From a virus, in the IMG/VR virus record IMGVR_UViG_3300027906_000082, positions 1 through 31,336 of that record: DNA of 31,336 nucleotides. One strand, given 5' to 3'. The notes beneath the pieces are model-generated. The model saw nothing but the letters and a program-made list of their open reading frames with translations. It did not search any database and was not told the origin of the DNA. This document shows positions 30,391 to 31,336 of the stretch, in pieces (position 1 is the first letter of the stretch; each line of letters starts with the position of its first letter). The translations under genes were made by a program, and so were the position numbers.

Positions 30391-30687
30391 ATGATGGCAA
30401 CACAAATAGATAACATGGGCCAAATCATTGGCTGGAAACATAACCATCAATCAGGCATGGTTACGCGAGATGGCGTCATCACTGAATTTCCCGGTGGCAT
30501 ACCTTCAGACGAAGATATTGCTACGTGGAAAAAAGAGTACGATGCTCACGTTGCGGCAACTGCTTATGTTGGCAAACGAAAAGACGAATACCCATCTATT
30601 GAAGATCAGCTAGATAAAATTTACCACGATGGAATTGATGAGTGGAAAAAAGTTATCAAGGCTGTCAAAGACAAACATCCTAAGTAA
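30391..30687 (+). CDS. Tail assembly chaperone-like protein, 98 aa
   Basis: ATG 30391 (or 30394) after AGGAAAAT. The N-terminal half is WKHNHQSGMVTRDGVITEFP; the C-terminal half is KRKDEYPSIEDQLDKIYHDG, then DEWKKVIKAVKDKHPK. The R-.-EYPSIEDQLD-.-.-DG-..W...I..VK..-PK signature is that of small tail-fibre assembly proteins of many marine phages. It is the third putative chaperone in the fibre array. Confidence 0.75.
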   Translation: MMATQIDNMGQIIGWKHNHQSGMVTRDGVITEFPGGIPSDEDIATWKKEYDAHVAATAYVGKRKDEYPSIEDQLDKIYHDGIDEWKKVIKAVKDKHPK

Positions 30688-31196
30688 TGGTCGTAGCAGA
30701 AACTCTTGCAGGACTGAGCTTAATTAACGCATCAGTCAAAGCAATTAAGGGTGCAATAGGAACTGCAAAAGATATATCGGTAGTTGCAGATCAAATAGAT
30801 GATTTGTTTAAAGGACGTAAAGAAATAAAAAAATCTTCTCATCCTATAGCTGGTAGATGGGATTCTTTTTTACATAAAACATTAGGCGATAGTGCAGATA
30901 AATTTTCTCTTGGAGCTATAGCTAAAGAAAGTATAGAAGAAAAATTAGCTGAAGAGCAAATAAATCGTGTTAGGTTAATGATTAATCGCAGGTTTGGTCC
31001 TGACACTTGGACTGATATTTTAGAAGAACGTAGACGTAGAATTGAAGAGCATACCAAAGAAGTAAAAAAGCAGAAGCTAAAAAAAGCCGAAACAACTCAG
31101 CGTTTATACAAAATACTGGAAACAGGAGTAGGAGTGCTACTTGTAACAGTTGGTATAATAGGAGTAGTATTTTATATTAACTGGATTAGAAAATAA
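30687..31196 (+). CDS. Coiled-coil protein with C-terminal membrane span, 169 aa
   Basis: TAATG-coupled to the chaperone gene. Residues 1-110 are helical and charged, with a potential amphipathic start. Residues about 112-140 are extremely Lys/Glu/Arg-rich (ILEERRRRIEEHTKEVKKQK), then a single transmembrane helix (GVGVLLVTVGIIGVVFYINW) ends the protein. Resembles membrane-anchored proteins near phage lysis genes, but could equally be virion-associated. The function is unknown. Confidence 0.65.
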   Translation: MVVAETLAGLSLINASVKAIKGAIGTAKDISVVADQIDDLFKGRKEIKKSSHPIAGRWDSFLHKTLGDSADKFSLGAIAKESIEEKLAEEQINRVRLMINRRFGPDTWTDILEERRRRIEEHTKEVKKQKLKKAETTQRLYKILETGVGVLLVTVGIIGVVFYINWIRK

Positions 31197-31336
31197 TGGA
31201 ATTAGGTGCTAGAGAATTAATGACCATAGGCACTGTGTTGTGCGGTTTAGCGGCAACATGGGGAATGGTAAAAGGTCAGATAGGTAGATTAATGGATGAC
31301 CTTATGAAAGTAAATAAAGAACTAGAAGTTATACAA
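31196..31336 (+). CDS. N-terminal part of a small membrane protein (partial)
   Basis: ATG at 31196 overlaps the previous stop (TAATG); the frame stays open to the window edge (47 codons). MELGARELMTIGTVLCGLAA starts a likely transmembrane segment, followed by a coiled-coil-like region (GRLMDDLMKVNKELEV). This build occurs in i-spanins and other small phage membrane proteins, so a lysis-cassette gene is possible but not shown. Confidence 0.55.
   Translation, partial: MELGARELMTIGTVLCGLAATWGMVKGQIGRLMDDLMKVNKELEVIQ

Overview
The window is part of the genome of a tailed double-stranded DNA phage, most probably a T7-supergroup podovirus. No cellular gene is seen. Visible hallmarks are a terminase pair, a portal, a run of large ejection-type proteins, several tail-fibre modules, a T7 gp4-like primase-helicase, a small family A DNA polymerase, a gp2.5-like single-strand binding protein, a Cas4-like nuclease and a cobalamin-dependent (class II) ribonucleotide reductase. 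The DNA is visibly AT-rich and densely packed. The gene content resembles phages of marine bacterioplankton, especially marine Alphaproteobacteria; that host assignment is inference. No integrase, repressor gene or single-subunit RNA polymerase is visible, and all recognisable promoters are sigma70-like, so a lytic phage using host RNA polymerase is the simplest reading.

Layout. 1-8786 (+): end of a tail gene, two small genes, then the ejection-protein series (295, 142, 383, 1057, 245 with a lysozyme-like domain, and 483 aa) and a tiny zinc-finger-like ORF. 8770-18448 (-): the replication and nucleotide operon. Read from its promoter it holds six very small ORFs, DUF3310, DUF932, three small ORFs, primase-helicase, a 46-aa basic protein, DNA polymerase, SSB, a GIY-YIG endonuclease, a Cas4-like nuclease, a 61-aa ORF, class II RNR and a membrane protein. 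18449-18611: a leader/operator region with three perfect 26-bp iterons. 18612-19022 (-): three tiny early genes. 19023-19150: a divergent promoter pair. 19151-20910 (+): three short transcription units, each with its own promoter and terminator. 20911-21475: repeat-rich noncoding DNA. 21482-31336 (+): the late operon with terS, terL, a tiny Lys-rich protein, portal, small structural proteins, a tail-fibre array with interleaved assembly chaperones, and two membrane proteins at the edge.

How it works together. The late operon starts at 21482 and runs off the right edge, while the left edge opens inside a rightward tail gene. The two edges therefore probably flank one missing segment with capsid, scaffold, tail-tube and lysis genes; neither a major capsid protein nor an endolysin is seen here. 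The leftward operon supplies nucleotides (RNR), the replisome (primase-helicase, polymerase, SSB) and nucleases. The rightward units at 19151-20857 look like early or accessory genes of unknown role. Regions deserving a second look are the iterons at 18463-18540, the repeats at 20921-21323, the self-contained units at 19090-20910 and the fibre/chaperone array at 26955-30687.
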